Assembly (NCBI RefSeq): GCF_020497125.1
Contig: NC_059074.1
Coordinates: forward strand, 190,955,415-191,019,414
DNA: 64,000 nt
Direction of reading: 5' to 3'
Origin: Mauremys mutica
Lineage: Eukaryota; Chordata; Testudines; Geoemydidae
Both the position numbers and the translations under genes were made by a program. Under the pieces are notes generated by a model that did not search any database, was not told the origin of the DNA, and worked only from the letters and a program-made list of their open reading frames with translations. Below, piece by piece: positions 25,027 to 34,779 of this stretch; positions within the stretch are counted from its first letter, which is position 1; each line of letters begins with the position of its first letter.

Positions 25027-26268
25027 TTACTGTTGGCTTTCAGCCTCAAATTCTTCCCTCAAGGCATCCCTAATCCTTGTAGCCCTGTGCTGGGCCTCTC
25101 TAATAGTCCTGCTCTCTGACTGTGCAAATTCAGCCTCCAGGACTTGAACCTCGGTGGTCCATGCCTGACTGAATGTTTCACCCTTCCCTTCACAAATATT
25201 ATGGAGGGTACAGCATGCGGATATAACCACGGGGATGCTGCTTTCCCCCAGGTCTAGCTTCCCATACAGTGACCTCCAGCGGGCTTTTAAACGCCCAAAA
25301 GCACACTCCACAGTCATTTGGCACCGGCTCAGCCTGTAGTTGAACCGGTCCTTGCTCCTGTCAAACTTCCCTGTATAGGGTTTCATGAGCCAAGGCAGTA
25401 ACGGGTAAGCGGGGTCTCCAAGGATCACAATGGACATTTCGATGTCCCCTACTGTGATCTTCCTGTCTGGGAAATAGGTCCCTGCTTGCATCTTCCTGAA
25501 CAGGCCACTGTTCCGAAAGATGCGTGCATCATGCACCTTTCCAGGCCAGCCTGTGTAAATGTCAATGAAACGCCCACGGTGATCCACAAGCGCCTGGAGA
25601 ACCATAGAGAAATACCCCTTCCGATTAAAGTACTCTGATGCTAGGTGGGGGGGTGCCAGAATAGGAATATGCGTCCCATCTATCGCCCCTCCATAGTTAG
25701 GGAAACCCATTTGTGCAAAGCCATCCACAATGTCCTGCATGTTCCCCAGAGTCACGGTCCTTCTTAGCAGGATGCGATTAATTGCCGTGCAAACTTGCAT
25801 CAACACGATTCCAACGGTCGACTTTCCCACTCCAAACTGGTTCCCGACCGACCGGTAGCTGTCTGGAGTTGCCAGCTTCCAGATAGCAATAGCCACCCGC
25901 TTTTCCACCGTCAGGGCAGCTCTCAATCTCGTGTCCTTGCACCGTAGGGTGGGGGCGAGCTCAGCACACAGTCCCATGAAAGTGGCTTTTCTCATACGAA
26001 AGTTCTGCAGCCACTGCTCGTCATCCCAGACTTCCATGACGATGTGATCCCACCACTCAGTGCTTGTTTCCCGAGCCCAAAAGCGGCGTTCAACGGTGCT
26101 GAGCATTTCCGTGAATGCCACAAGCACTGTAGTGTCACACGCGGCAGGCGACTCGATATCATCGTCGGACTCCTCACTGTCACTTTGGAGCTGAAGGAAT
26201 AGCTCAACTGCCAAACGTGTTGTGCTGGCGACACTCATCAGCACAGTCCTCAGCAGCTCGGGCTCCAT
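25027..26268 (-). CDS. Harbinger transposase (DDE_Tnp_4 / HARBI1-like nuclease), intact
   Basis: This is an uninterrupted 413-residue ORF from ATG to TAA. In the Harbinger family this protein cuts and rejoins the element ends in the nucleus, and it needs a SANT/Myb partner for nuclear import and end binding. Residues 1-60 are acidic. A helical N-terminal region covers about 75-175, including the helix-turn-helix-like stretch SYRSVGNQFGVGKSTV. The catalytic domain follows. The acidic triad and its usual fourth residue are visible: D197 in GAIDGTH, D247 in GKVHDARIF, D285 in LGDPAYPL and E321 in VECAFGRLK. The length is typical of vertebrate Harbinger transposases. No stop or frameshift is present, whereas the partner gene in the same element is broken. 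The gene is single-exon, and its ATG lies about 370 bp inside the right inverted end. Confidence 0.95.
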   Translation of the reverse strand: MEPELLRTVLMSVASTTRLAVELFLQLQSDSEESDDDIESPAACDTTVLVAFTEMLSTVERRFWARETSTEWWDHIVMEVWDDEQWLQNFRMRKATFMGLCAELAPTLRCKDTRLRAALTVEKRVAIAIWKLATPDSYRSVGNQFGVGKSTVGIVLMQVCTAINRILLRRTVTLGNMQDIVDGFAQMGFPNYGGAIDGTHIPILAPPHLASEYFNRKGYFSMVLQALVDHRGRFIDIYTGWPGKVHDARIFRNSGLFRKMQAGTYFPDRKITVGDIEMSIVILGDPAYPLLPWLMKPYTGKFDRSKDRFNYRLSRCQMTVECAFGRLKARWRSLYGKLDLGESSIPVVISACCTLHNICEGKGETFSQAWTTEVQVLEAEFAQSESRTIREAQHRATRIRDALREEFEAESQQ

Positions 26269-26704
26269 TTCCCACAGAAATCGCGATTCACAGACAGAGA
26301 GTAAAAAACAGAAAGAGACTCACAATGGCGCCAAATGTGGCCGGAAAAACTGTGAATGCTGGGATGTGAAGCGATGCACCATGGGGCGTTGGGACAGGAA
26401 GCAGAATGACCCGCACCCTTCTGTCCCCTTCCCACATCCCACAGCGCCAAAATGGGACGAGGTGCTCTGTGGGATAGCTGCCCACAATGCACCTCTCAAT
26501 ACAGCGCTGCAAATGCTGCAAGTGTGGCCACACTGCAGCGCTGGTAGCTGTCAGTGTGGCCACACACCAGCGCTGGCCCTGCACAGCTGCACGACCAGCG
26601 CTGTAACTCCCAGCGCTGCAACTTGCAAGTGTAGCCAAGCCCTAATAATGTCAGTGTTTTAACCTCATTCATCCTCCAACAGTCTGTACCATATGTCATC
26701 TCAG

Positions 26705-27138
26705 CCAGGGCCGTCCTTACCCATACGCAAAGTACCCAGCTGCGTAGGGCACCAGGAAACTTGGGGCACCACATTTCCTGGTGCCCTGCGCAGCTGCATG
26801 CTGCTCCACCCCCTGCCCCGCCTCTTCCCCAGTCCTCCCACCCCACCTCTGCCTGCCCCGCTCCGCCCCAGCCCCGTTCCCACTCCTCCCCTTCCCCAAA
26901 GCCCCCGCCCTACTCTGCCCCAGTCCCACCTCTTCCCACCCCTGAGGACTGCAGCAGAGCCGGGCCTGCATGCACCGGCGGCAGGAAGTGCAGGGACCCG
27001 ACCCCAGCCACGCCACCGGTGAGTGCTGGGGGGTGGTTCCTCCCTGCCCCCCAAGCCAGTCTCCGTCCCCCCCGTTGAGGCCTGCCCCCCCTATGGAGGG
27101 GGGCTGCGTAGGGCCCCAGAATAGCTAGGGATGACTCT
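26705..27138. mobile_element. hAT short element next to the Harbinger end
   Basis: The 434-bp block is flanked by CATCTCAG (26697-26704) and CATCTCAA (27139-27146), a near-perfect 8-bp duplication. It starts ccagggccgtccttaccc and has a C-rich centre. The frames open here are low-complexity and not genes. Confidence 0.7.
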
Positions 27139-27146
27139 CATCTCAA

Positions 27147-27539
27147 CTATAAACTACAGAAACATTGGCTAAGTTCATTGAAATAAATGATACTGCACCC
27201 ACTTACTCCAGCAGTGAATTTGGCTCATCATTTTTGATCAGTGTTCTTCCTGGCAGATAGTCTGTTGTGAGTGTCTTCAGCAGGAGTAGATGTTGAAGCA
27301 ATCTTTTCTTACAGCATTTTAAAATGATATTTTAGATTGTCCTGTAAGTGGTTTTTTATATATTTTGTTCTCCCAGCAGAGTGTCAGTGGATTTTGGCAT
27401 TTAAATCTTGTCTATTTCAGTTTGTGATATTGTACAGGCCAGGAAGGTCAAACATTTAAGCAAAACATTTTAATAATCAATTTTTAGCAAAGGCTGTGGA
27501 AAAGATACTAATACCCTATCCAGTCTTTTCACTTCATTC
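27147..27539. other. No gene recognised
   Basis: AT-rich sequence; one acceptor-like tract near 27300 leads into stops in all frames. Confidence 0.4.
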
Positions 27540-27710
27540 CTAGAGGCAGCAGGGTCTATTGTTTAACTTATATTATGGTAGTGCCTAGAGGCCTCAGCTG
27601 GCTTGGGGCTTCATTTTACTAGGCACAGTACATACACATAATAAATGACAGCTCCTGCCCCCAAAGAACTAACAAGCTAAAATACCTAGTGATTAGAACA
27701 GACACGGTGG
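27540..27710 (-). repeat. L2-type LINE 3' end fragment
   Basis: The phrases tagtgcctagaggcctcagc, aggcacagtacatacaca and gcccccaaagaactaacaag parallel the tail of the larger antisense L2 at 55800-55910. Confidence 0.5.
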
Positions 27711-27769
27711 AATTCTAGATTCTTATGCCTTAATCTGCAGTTGAGTTGCTGTGTGATGTTCAGCAAATT

Positions 27770-28560
27770 ACTTAGGCCCAGATACACAAAGGTACATAGG
27801 TGCCTAAGTTCCAATTTTAGGCACCACTGTGATTCACAAAACCCCTGCTCGACCGCCACCTATTCCTGTAGGAACCTAAATTCACTTGGAGCCAAAATGC
27901 CCACTGTAAAAATTTCCTAGCCATCTAAGTTTTTCCAGGCGTGCACATGTTACTGCCTTACTCCAAGCATCTGGAAGCTCATCTCCCTTCTAAGTCTCCA
28001 AGCAATCCATGAACCAGGGGAGGATGGATGCTCCTGCGCCTACCGTATCCTTGGGGCCCAATACAGTAGGTGTACTTGGAGGCACCTCTCAGGAGCAACA
28101 CTACGATCCACAAAGCCTGAGTTTGGCCTAGGCTCCCTAGCCAATGCATGTGTTGAGAGAGGTGCCTAAGAATGCGACCCACAAAAGCTAACATGCTAGG
28201 TCGGGAGCCAATGACAGGAATATGCGCTAAGTCCCTCCCCTCTCTCAGAGGTAGGCGCCTAAGTTCAGGCTGCAGGGAGGTGCCTGTCTCTGCTAGCAAT
28301 CCACAAATGGAATCTAATCAACTGGAGCCAGGTGACTTAGGCACCCAAGCTGCTGCTTGTGGGAATGAGTTTGGTGCCTGCCTTACTCTTCACAAAATGG
28401 CTGGAGGAGGAGGTGGTGCCTACCTTGTAACTTTTAACCTGAAGACTAGAGCAAGCGCCTGGGGTGTGGAAGACCCAGCTCCAATTCCCCTCTCTCTGCC
28501 AGAGGTGGACAAAGGATTTGAATAGGGGTCTCCCACTTCTCAGGAGAGTGCTCTAAACTC
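27770..28560. repeat. Old 'gtgcctaagt' repeat, larger copy
   Basis: It starts near cccagatacacaaaggtaca and repeatedly shows gtgcctaag, caggtgacttaggcaccc and ttcacaaaatggctggagg. It is related to the sequence at 20900-21800 and to the two halves at 44430-44590 and 48260-48420. No coding content. Confidence 0.45.
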
Positions 28561-28895
28561 TGATTCTGTGGTTTGTACATGTTGTTTTTGTTGTGCAAAA
28601 AGCAAGAGACGGCATCTACCCTAAAAGCCCTATATTGTATAAACTTTAGGACTCCCTGAAAAGCCCATCATTGTCAGTCTTAAGGTAAAGGAGCTACTAC
28701 AAAGTGACAGGTGACATTGCCTTCCCCTCAACCACTGAGTGCACTTGTGATTTGAAGTACTCCATCTCCAGATCTGGGTCAGTTGTGTGCTAGTAGTTGA
28801 ATTTACCTCATGAATAGGGCCGTACCAAATTCAAGGCCATGAAAAATGCGTCACGGACCGTGAAATCTGGTCTTTTGTGTGCTTTTACCCTATAC

Positions 28896-29224
28896 TGGGG
28901 TCAGCAACCTTTGGCACACGGCTTGCCAGGATAAGCACCCTGGTGGGCTGGGCCAGTTTATCTGCCGCATCCGCAGGTTTGGCCAATCATGGCTCCCACT
29001 GGCTGCAGTTCGCCGCTCTGGGCCAATGGGGGTGGCGGGAAGTCGCGGCCAGCACATCCCTTGCCCGCGTCGCTTCCCGCCGCCCCCATTGGCCTGGGAC
29101 GTCGAACTGCGGCCAGTGGGATCCGCGATTGGCTGAACCTGCGGACACGACAGGTAAACAAACTGGCCCGGCCTGCCAGGGTGCTTACCCTGGCGAGCCG
29201 CATGCCGAAGGTTGCCGACCCCTG
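28896..29224. mobile_element. hAT short element nested in the outer hAT
   Basis: The ends tggggtcagcaacctt and aaggttgccgacccctg are inverted, and CCCTATAC flanks both sides (28888-28895, 29225-29232). The 329-bp body is a GC-rich imperfect palindrome. Confidence 0.88.
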
Positions 29225-29454
29225 CCCTATACTATACTATATTTCACAGGGGAGCATAGGCGGCAGGTTTGTATAATTTTTGGTGATGCCCAAAATGGTG
29301 GTGCCTCCCCCCGCCGACTCTCGCCCTGTGAGCCGATATAAAATGAAGCTACAGCGCGTCGGCACCACAAGATTACAAGGGTCAATTAAAAGTGGAAAGT
29401 CAGAAGTAGCGCTTGCCTGCTTCAATATATGGTATTATATTTTGTTGCACCTGT

Positions 29455-30333
29455 TGTGACAAAGTGGGAATGTTCTTAATGTTTTCTCTGAATACTGTAT
29501 GGGTGCCTCAGTTTCCCCTGCAAGGTGCCAACTGAAGGTGCTGGGGACAAAGAGATCAGAAGAGATCCAGAAGAGACACAAAGGCTAGAGGAGGGAGTGT
29601 CAGTTTGGAGCTGGCTGGGGAAATGGGGAGAGGCCCAGAACTTGGGTCTAGGCTCCCCACCCTCCAAGATGGACCTGACTGAGGGGTCCTGTTTTCTGTA
29701 CCTACAAGCTTTGTTTTAGACTGTGATCCTGTCGTCTAATAAACCTTCCGTTTTACCAGCTGGCTGAGAGTCACGTCTGACTGCAGAGTTGGGGTGCAGG
29801 GACCTCAGGTTGCCCCAGGACCTGCCTGGGCAGACTCGCTGCGGAAAGTGCACAGTGTGGAAGGGCATGCTGAATGCTCCGAGGTCAGACCCAGGAAGGT
29901 GAAGCTTCTTGCTCTGGAGACAGTATGCTCAGAGAGAGGAGGCTCCCCCAGAGTCCTGACTGGCTTTGTATGGAGTAGTACCAAAGCATCCCTGCATCCC
30001 CTTCCGCACCATGCGCTTCCCGGAAGTCCACACAGGCACTGGCGCTCTCTCCTCTGGCCTGTCTCTTTTCCAGGCATTAGGAAGCCACCTGATCTCTTTG
30101 TTCTCCAACACCTTCAGTTGGCACCTTGCAGGAGAGTGACCCAGGCCATCAGTTGCCCGGAGACAGGGTTTCAGCCATTTTCTGTGCAGATGGCATCACA
30201 CTGGCACTCTAGGACTCTACAACAATCACACACCCTTATCCCACCATCTAGATCCTTGAGAAATGCATAGGGGAAACTGAGGCACCCACACAGTATTCAG
30301 AGAAAACATTAAGAACATTCCCACTTTGTAACA
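29455..30333. mobile_element. LTR-derived element with inverted LTR-like arms
   Basis: It starts TGTGACAAAGTGGGAATG and ends CATTCCCACTTTGTAACA, with CCTGT on both sides (29450-29454, 30334-30338). The first 350 bp run in LTR order, with an AATAAA at 29739, and about 190 bp of following internal-type sequence. The last 330 bp are the start of the LTR in the opposite orientation. It is related to the solo LTR at 12013. Confidence 0.75.
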
Positions 30334-30349
30334 CCTGTATACTTTAAAG

Positions 30350-30804
30350 CAGGGGTCCCCAACCTTTTCAGGACCAGGGACCGGTCATGCCTGCGGAGGG
30401 AGCGCTCGTCCCGCGGCTCGGGTAGACCTCCCACAGGCACGCCTGCGGGAGGTCCACCGGCTCCGGTTGAGCTGCCGCAGGCGCGCGGCTCAGCTGGACC
30501 GCCCGCAGGCATGCCTGCGGCAGCTCAACCAGAGCCGGTGGACCTCCCGCAGGCGTGCCTGCGGGCGGTCCAGCTGAGCCGCGCGACCAGCGAACCGTCC
30601 GCAGTCATGCCGGCGGGAGGTCCACCGGAGCCCCGGGAGCAGCGGACCTCCCGCAGGCATGACTGCGGAGGGAGCGCTCATCCCGCGGCTCGGGTAGACC
30701 TCCCGCAGACACGCCTGCGGGAGGTCCACTGGGTCGGTTCGGGCCCGGTTTGTAAGAGGCCGCGGACCGGTACCGGGCCGCGGACCGGGGGTTGGGGATC
30801 CCTG
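30350..30804. mobile_element. Nested hAT short element, GC-rich and palindromic
   Basis: CTTTAAAG flanks both sides (30342-30349 and 30805-30812). The ends caggggtccccaacctttt and gggggttggggatccctg are inverted. The interior repeats variants of cctcccgcaggcatgcctgc in both orientations, so it can fold extensively. Confidence 0.88.
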
Positions 30805-31909
30805 CTTTAAAGGGTGTAAAATAATCAAGTATTGTGCTAAACACAATGATGCTCCAAACTGACCACAAAATTTAAGTTGCACGTTTTTCCCCTCAAGTGA
30901 GGGCTCTGGGGTGGGGCTGGGGATGAGGGGTTCACAGTGCAGGAGAGTGCTCAGGGTTGAGGTGCTGGGGGCGCAGGCTCTGGGGTGGGGCAGGGCTGGG
31001 GATAAGGAACTTGGGATGCAGACAGGCTGCCTCAGGGCTAGGGCCAGAGAGGACTCTCCCCCCTCCTTACTGGCAGCAGCAAGCTCCAGGAGAGGGACCC
31101 CTCCTCTCTCCACCCCCCCCCCCCCGCAGCACTCTCACTCTGCACCACAGTCACTGCACATGCTCCTAGGGACTCTCTCAGGTCCAGAAAGCCCACTCGC
31201 CTCCCCTGTGGTGGGTACCGTGGTGGGGGGTTGCCATCATGTGTGGCCTCCCCACCCCTGCTGCTGCCCCTGGGTGCCGGGGGGGGGGGCGTGGGAGAGA
31301 GCTCCCAAGCACGTGTGTGCCTCCTTCCCTCTCCTCTCTCTCCCTCTTCCCCTCCCCCGGTGCTCCAAGAGGCTGCCTGCCGCTGATCTCTATAGCCTTA
31401 GGCAGAAGCAGCACAAACAAGGGAGAGAGTCACTGGCTGTTTTCTTTCAGGCAGGGAAGCTCCGAGGCGGGGGCAGGGGAGAAACCCAGCTCCAGCTATT
31501 GGTGGAGCAGAGCCCCCAGCCTTGAATATTCCTGGTGCTTGAGCACCTCGAGCCCATATAAGCTGCCACCCCTGCAGGGGAGACCAACGTTTCTCAAATT
31601 GGGGGTCCTGACCCAAAAGGGAGTTGTGGGTCAGTTGCAAGGTTATTTTAAGGGGGTCGCGGTATTGCTACTCTTACTCTGTGCTGACTTCAGAGCTGGG
31701 TGTCTGGAGAGCGGTGGTTGTTGTCCGGGCACCCAGCTCTGAAGGCAACGTCCCACCAGCAGCGCAGAAGTAAGGGTAGCAGTACCATACTATGCCACAC
31801 TTAAATTTATTATTTTTAAAATCCTGACTGTGAAATTGACCAAAATGGCTTGTGAATTTGGTAGGGCCCTACTCATGAATACTACTGCTGTTATTTTTAA
31901 TGGGGATTG

Positions 31910-33297
31910 TAATCGGTTGGTCGGGGCTCGACCCTCCAGCGGACAGGAGGGGAGCCGCACCGACTCACTTCTGTTCGCCTGCTAGCCTTTAGGAGTCACG
32001 GGGAACGACGTTAGGTCGCCGGGCCCTCTGGTGCTGGGGCTAGGCAAAGAGCAGTACAAATAGGCCCAGGCCCTCTGGAGCAGGGGCTGGGCAAACAGTA
32101 GTTCAGATAGGCCCAGGCCCTCTGGAGCAGGGGCTGGGCAAACAATAGTTCAGATAGGCCCAGGCCCTCTGGAGCAGGGGCTGGGCAAACAATAGTTCAG
32201 ATAGGCCCAGGCCCTCTGGAGCAGGGGCTGGGCAAACAATAGTTCAGATAGGCCCAGGCCCTCTGGAGCAGGGGCTGGGCAAACAGTAGTTCAGATAGGC
32301 CCAGGCCCTCTGGAGCAGGGGCTGGGCAAACAGTAGTTCAGATAGGCCCAGGCCCTCTGGAGCAGGGGCTGGGCAAACAACAGTTCAAATAGGCCCAGGC
32401 CCTCTGGAGCAGGGGCTGGGCAAACAACAGTTCAAATAGGCCCAGGCCCTCTGGAGCAGTAGTTCAAATAGTAGTTCAAATAGGCCCAAGCCCTAGATCA
32501 GGGCGGGGCAGCAAACAATAGCTCAGGGGGCGCAGATCCTCGCAGCAGGAGCTGAGCAGCCACAGGCAAGTGCAGGCTTCTAGGCTTCAGCGCTGAGGTG
32601 AGGGGGGAGACTGCCACCCGTGAGTGGGGTGGCAGGGGGGGACACAGGTCCACCCACTCCACTGTGTCCCAGCCCGGGGCCCTAGCAGCGGCGTGGATCC
32701 GCTGCAGTCAGTGGGGATCCTGGCCGCAACACACTGACATGGGCACATCAGTGCCCTCAGCCGGACAGGGGTCGGCTACCCCCGGGCTACACTCCATCTC
32801 CCCCTCAGGGCCTACCTCGTCCGTCGTAGCCGGTTCCGGCCAGTCTGTTTGCATCGGCTCCGGCGGAGGGCTTGGCGGCAGGTCCAGCAGCTCCTCCGGG
32901 AAGTTGGGCCAGGGCTGTTCGGGCGGCTCCTCCGGGTAACAGCAAGGCCGAGGGGGCTCCTCGTCGTAGCGGGCGCTCGGCAAGCCTGGGGGCTCCTCCC
33001 AGTACCAGCTCCGGGGAGGTTCCGGTGGCTCCTCCTCGTAACGGGCGCGGGGGAGCTCCGGCCAGGCAGGGCAGCTACCTGGGGCCGAGGAGGGCTCCCA
33101 CCCTGGAGCTCCCGCAGGCACGTCTGCTCTCGGCGGTGGCTGGCTCCTGACTGAGCTTGGGCGCGCTCCTTTTCTACTTCCTGCCCCGCCCCTTGACTTC
33201 CGGGGGGTGGGGACTGGGGTTGGAAGTTCCGCCCACTGCGGTGTTGGCAGGGCAGCTCCCTCTGCTGGGCAGGAGGGGAGCCACACCGACTCACTAC
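31910..33297. repeat. GC-rich repeat bounded by a 29-bp direct repeat
   Basis: A block reading aggaggggagccgcaccgac then tcact at about 31941-31969 recurs at 33267-33295 with two or three changes. Between them lie a 47-bp minisatellite and a GC-rich segment. The minus strand of 32708-33310 is open for 200 residues with repeated EEPP motifs, which I regard as compositional. The element class is unknown. Confidence 0.5.
32020..32480. repeat. 47-bp tandem repeat, about 9-10 units
   Basis: The unit contains aggccctctggagcaggggc, tgggcaaacaatagttcag and ataggccc. Successive caggccctctgg words are 47 bp apart. Most units differ by one or two bases; the last unit is shortened. Confidence 0.92.
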
Positions 33298-33438
33298 AGG
33301 GATATTGCATGTAATTCCTTGTGCATCAGAATTATTGGATGGGATTTGAAAAGTGCATAAGTGACTGAAAATCCCACTGAAATATCATAAAATATGTTTA
33401 CCAACAACATCAAAGCTCACACAGATCTTTGTTTTCAG

Positions 33439-33545
33439 CTATTGCTCTTCATCATTTCCTATGGGCATGGAGTTTTGCTAGTAGAGCGGAACGTATGAAA
33501 AGTCAAGCTATGAAAACCACCTTGATGCAAGATAGCGCTTACCAG
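33439..33545 (+). CDS. Internal exon 1 seen of an unrecognised coiled-coil gene
   Basis: A pyrimidine-rich acceptor (ctttgttttcag) precedes this 107-bp block and a good donor (CAG|gtataa) follows it. Only one frame is open. It takes one base from an earlier exon, then reads 35 codons beginning IALHHFLWAW and ending QDSAYQ, and leaves phase 0. The two other frames hit stops. The peptide is amphipathic and basic, with two Trp spaced by one Ala, loosely like a centrin-binding or SFI1-type helix, but that likeness is only suggestive. The next exon at 36783 also starts in phase 0, so the splice is compatible. The upstream exon that supplies the missing base was not identified in the window. Exon status is well supported; the gene identity is unknown. 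Confidence 0.72.
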
Positions 33546-34111
33546 GTATAATTTTTTTTTCTTGGCAGTGATTTGCAGCAGGTCTTAAAAATCCACGTGC
33601 TCATGGTGAAAGGAGGCTTTCTTGGGTAAATCTGATCAATTTCTGTGGAAAGTAAATTTTCATTTGAAAAAATGGGTCTCTTCTCCCCCCAGGCCCCACT
33701 AGTCTTACACTGACTACCAGTGGCCTTATTTCTGATTTAAAATAGCATAAACAAGAAGTGAAGCAGGCCTCACATTTCTAACCATTATAAACATGAACCG
33801 CAAGTAAACTGATACAGTGCTGTCTTCCTAAGTCTGCAAATGTACAGTCCAAGTGCAGTGTTTCTGTTGTTGCTCAGAGCTTTCCCAAGATGCAGCACAG
33901 TAAAAGCTAATCACTCTGGTCATTTGTGTCTGTTGCTATTCAGAATCCTGTGGGCAGTTGTGAAAGTGGCAAGAATTAAAGTTAACTCCACCCTAATGCT
34001 GCTGGGGAATGCTGTGAGCCTAAGTAGGCAATGGAGCTATTCACTGAGAGGGATTACTCAAAAACAAAGATATAGTTAGAGTAGTGGAGACCCCATCCAA
34101 CCAAGGATTCT
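33546..34111. other. Intron sequence without recognised feature
   Basis: This is the start of the intron after the exon ending at 33545. No repeat ends or exon were identified. Confidence 0.45.
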
Positions 34112-34409
34112 CAGGGTACTTCTTCACTACCCGCCATATCGGCGGGTAGCCATCGATTTCTCGGAGTTCGATATATCGCGTCTCATCTAGACGCGATATA
34201 TCGAACTCCGAACGCGCTCCCGTCGACTCTGGAACTCCACCACCGCGAACAGCGGTGGCGGAGTTGGCGGGGGAGCCGCGGACGTCGATCCCGCGCCGTG
34301 AGGACGGGTAAGTAATTCGAACTAAGGTACTTCGACTTCAACTACGCTATTCGCGTAGCTGAAGTTGCGTACCTTAGATTGAACCCCCCCCCCCAGTGTA
34401 GACCAGGCC
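34112..34409. mobile_element. CpG-rich short DNA element with a perfect hairpin
   Basis: The ends cagggtacttcttcactac and gtgtagaccaggcctcag are loosely inverted. Inside, 34162-34210 forms a hairpin with perfect 22-bp arms and a 5-bp loop, and 34318-34377 forms a second imperfect one. The many intact CpG sites suggest recent insertion. Non-coding. Confidence 0.6.
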
Positions 34410-34779
34410 TCAGAGAGTTTCACATTTATCTGACATCTAGTAGCTAGAGACTGATATGAAAGAGCCAATAAAAAGGGGCCAGAGACAGCATTTTGGTAGA
34501 AATTCCAGCATCCTCCTCTTGCCTGGCAGCTGTGGGGAGATTGGTCTCTTACCACAGTATTACCCCTGGCCAATTCCCACCCATTCATCCTTTGTACAGG
34601 CCAGTAGCTAGCAAGTGTAATTCTCGGACTAGTAGGTGTCTGGTAATATTTCCAAGCCCTTCAGGTGAGAATATGGGTGGATGCATGGAGAAGTGTGAGG
34701 GTGAGCAAGAGTGGGGGGATGAGATGGGCTACCATAAGAGAGGTAAGGTATTTAGAGCACAGGCACTGACTTATTTTTC

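Larger units (their letters stand above)
22656..26642. mobile_element. Harbinger DNA transposon, autonomous structure, 3,987 bp
   Basis: The ends are inverted: gggcttggctacacttgcaa on the left matches ttgcaagtgtagccaagccc on the right. Both ends are flanked by TAA (22653-22655 and 26643-26645), the 3-bp duplication expected of PIF/Harbinger insertion. Subterminal agcgctg words recur at both ends and are likely transposase or SANT-protein binding sites. Inside are two divergent gene units placed tail to tail: a SANT/Myb gene on the plus strand (23046-24786) and a DDE transposase on the minus strand (25027-26268). This is the classical two-gene Harbinger layout. Confidence 0.92.
29255..31574. 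mobile_element. Second nested hAT element, itself hit twice
   Basis: CAGGGGAG flanks both sides (29247-29254 and 31575-31582). The ends cataggcggcaggtttgtat and atataagctgccacccctg are imperfectly inverted. Two further insertions (29455-30333 and 30350-30804) lie within. Net length without them is about 970 bp. Open frames in its GC-rich body (for example 30911-31525) look spurious. Confidence 0.8.
28815..31871. mobile_element. Outer hAT element holding four nested insertions
   Basis: The ends tagggccgtaccaaattca and tgaatttggtagggcccta are inverted copies with one mismatch. CTCATGAA flanks both sides exactly (28807-28814 and 31872-31879). Removing the nested elements and their duplications leaves about 390 bp, a non-coding hAT short element. 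Confidence 0.9.

Noticed and set aside
26693..27078. Overlapping ORFs of about 100-117 codons on both strands
   Set aside because: All lie in the C-rich hAT short element with its own target duplication; composition explains them.
30490..31525. Two ORFs of about 205 codons
   Set aside because: They run across the boundary of a nested hAT element (ends at 30804) or within GC-rich transposon sequence, so they cannot be old host genes.
32020..32480. CRISPR-like regular spacing
   Set aside because: The whole 47-bp unit is repeated, with no unique spacers, and the host is a vertebrate.
32708..33310. 200-codon minus-strand ORF with EEPP motifs
   Set aside because: It lies in a GC-rich repeat, other frames are open too, and no known domain or start context supports it.
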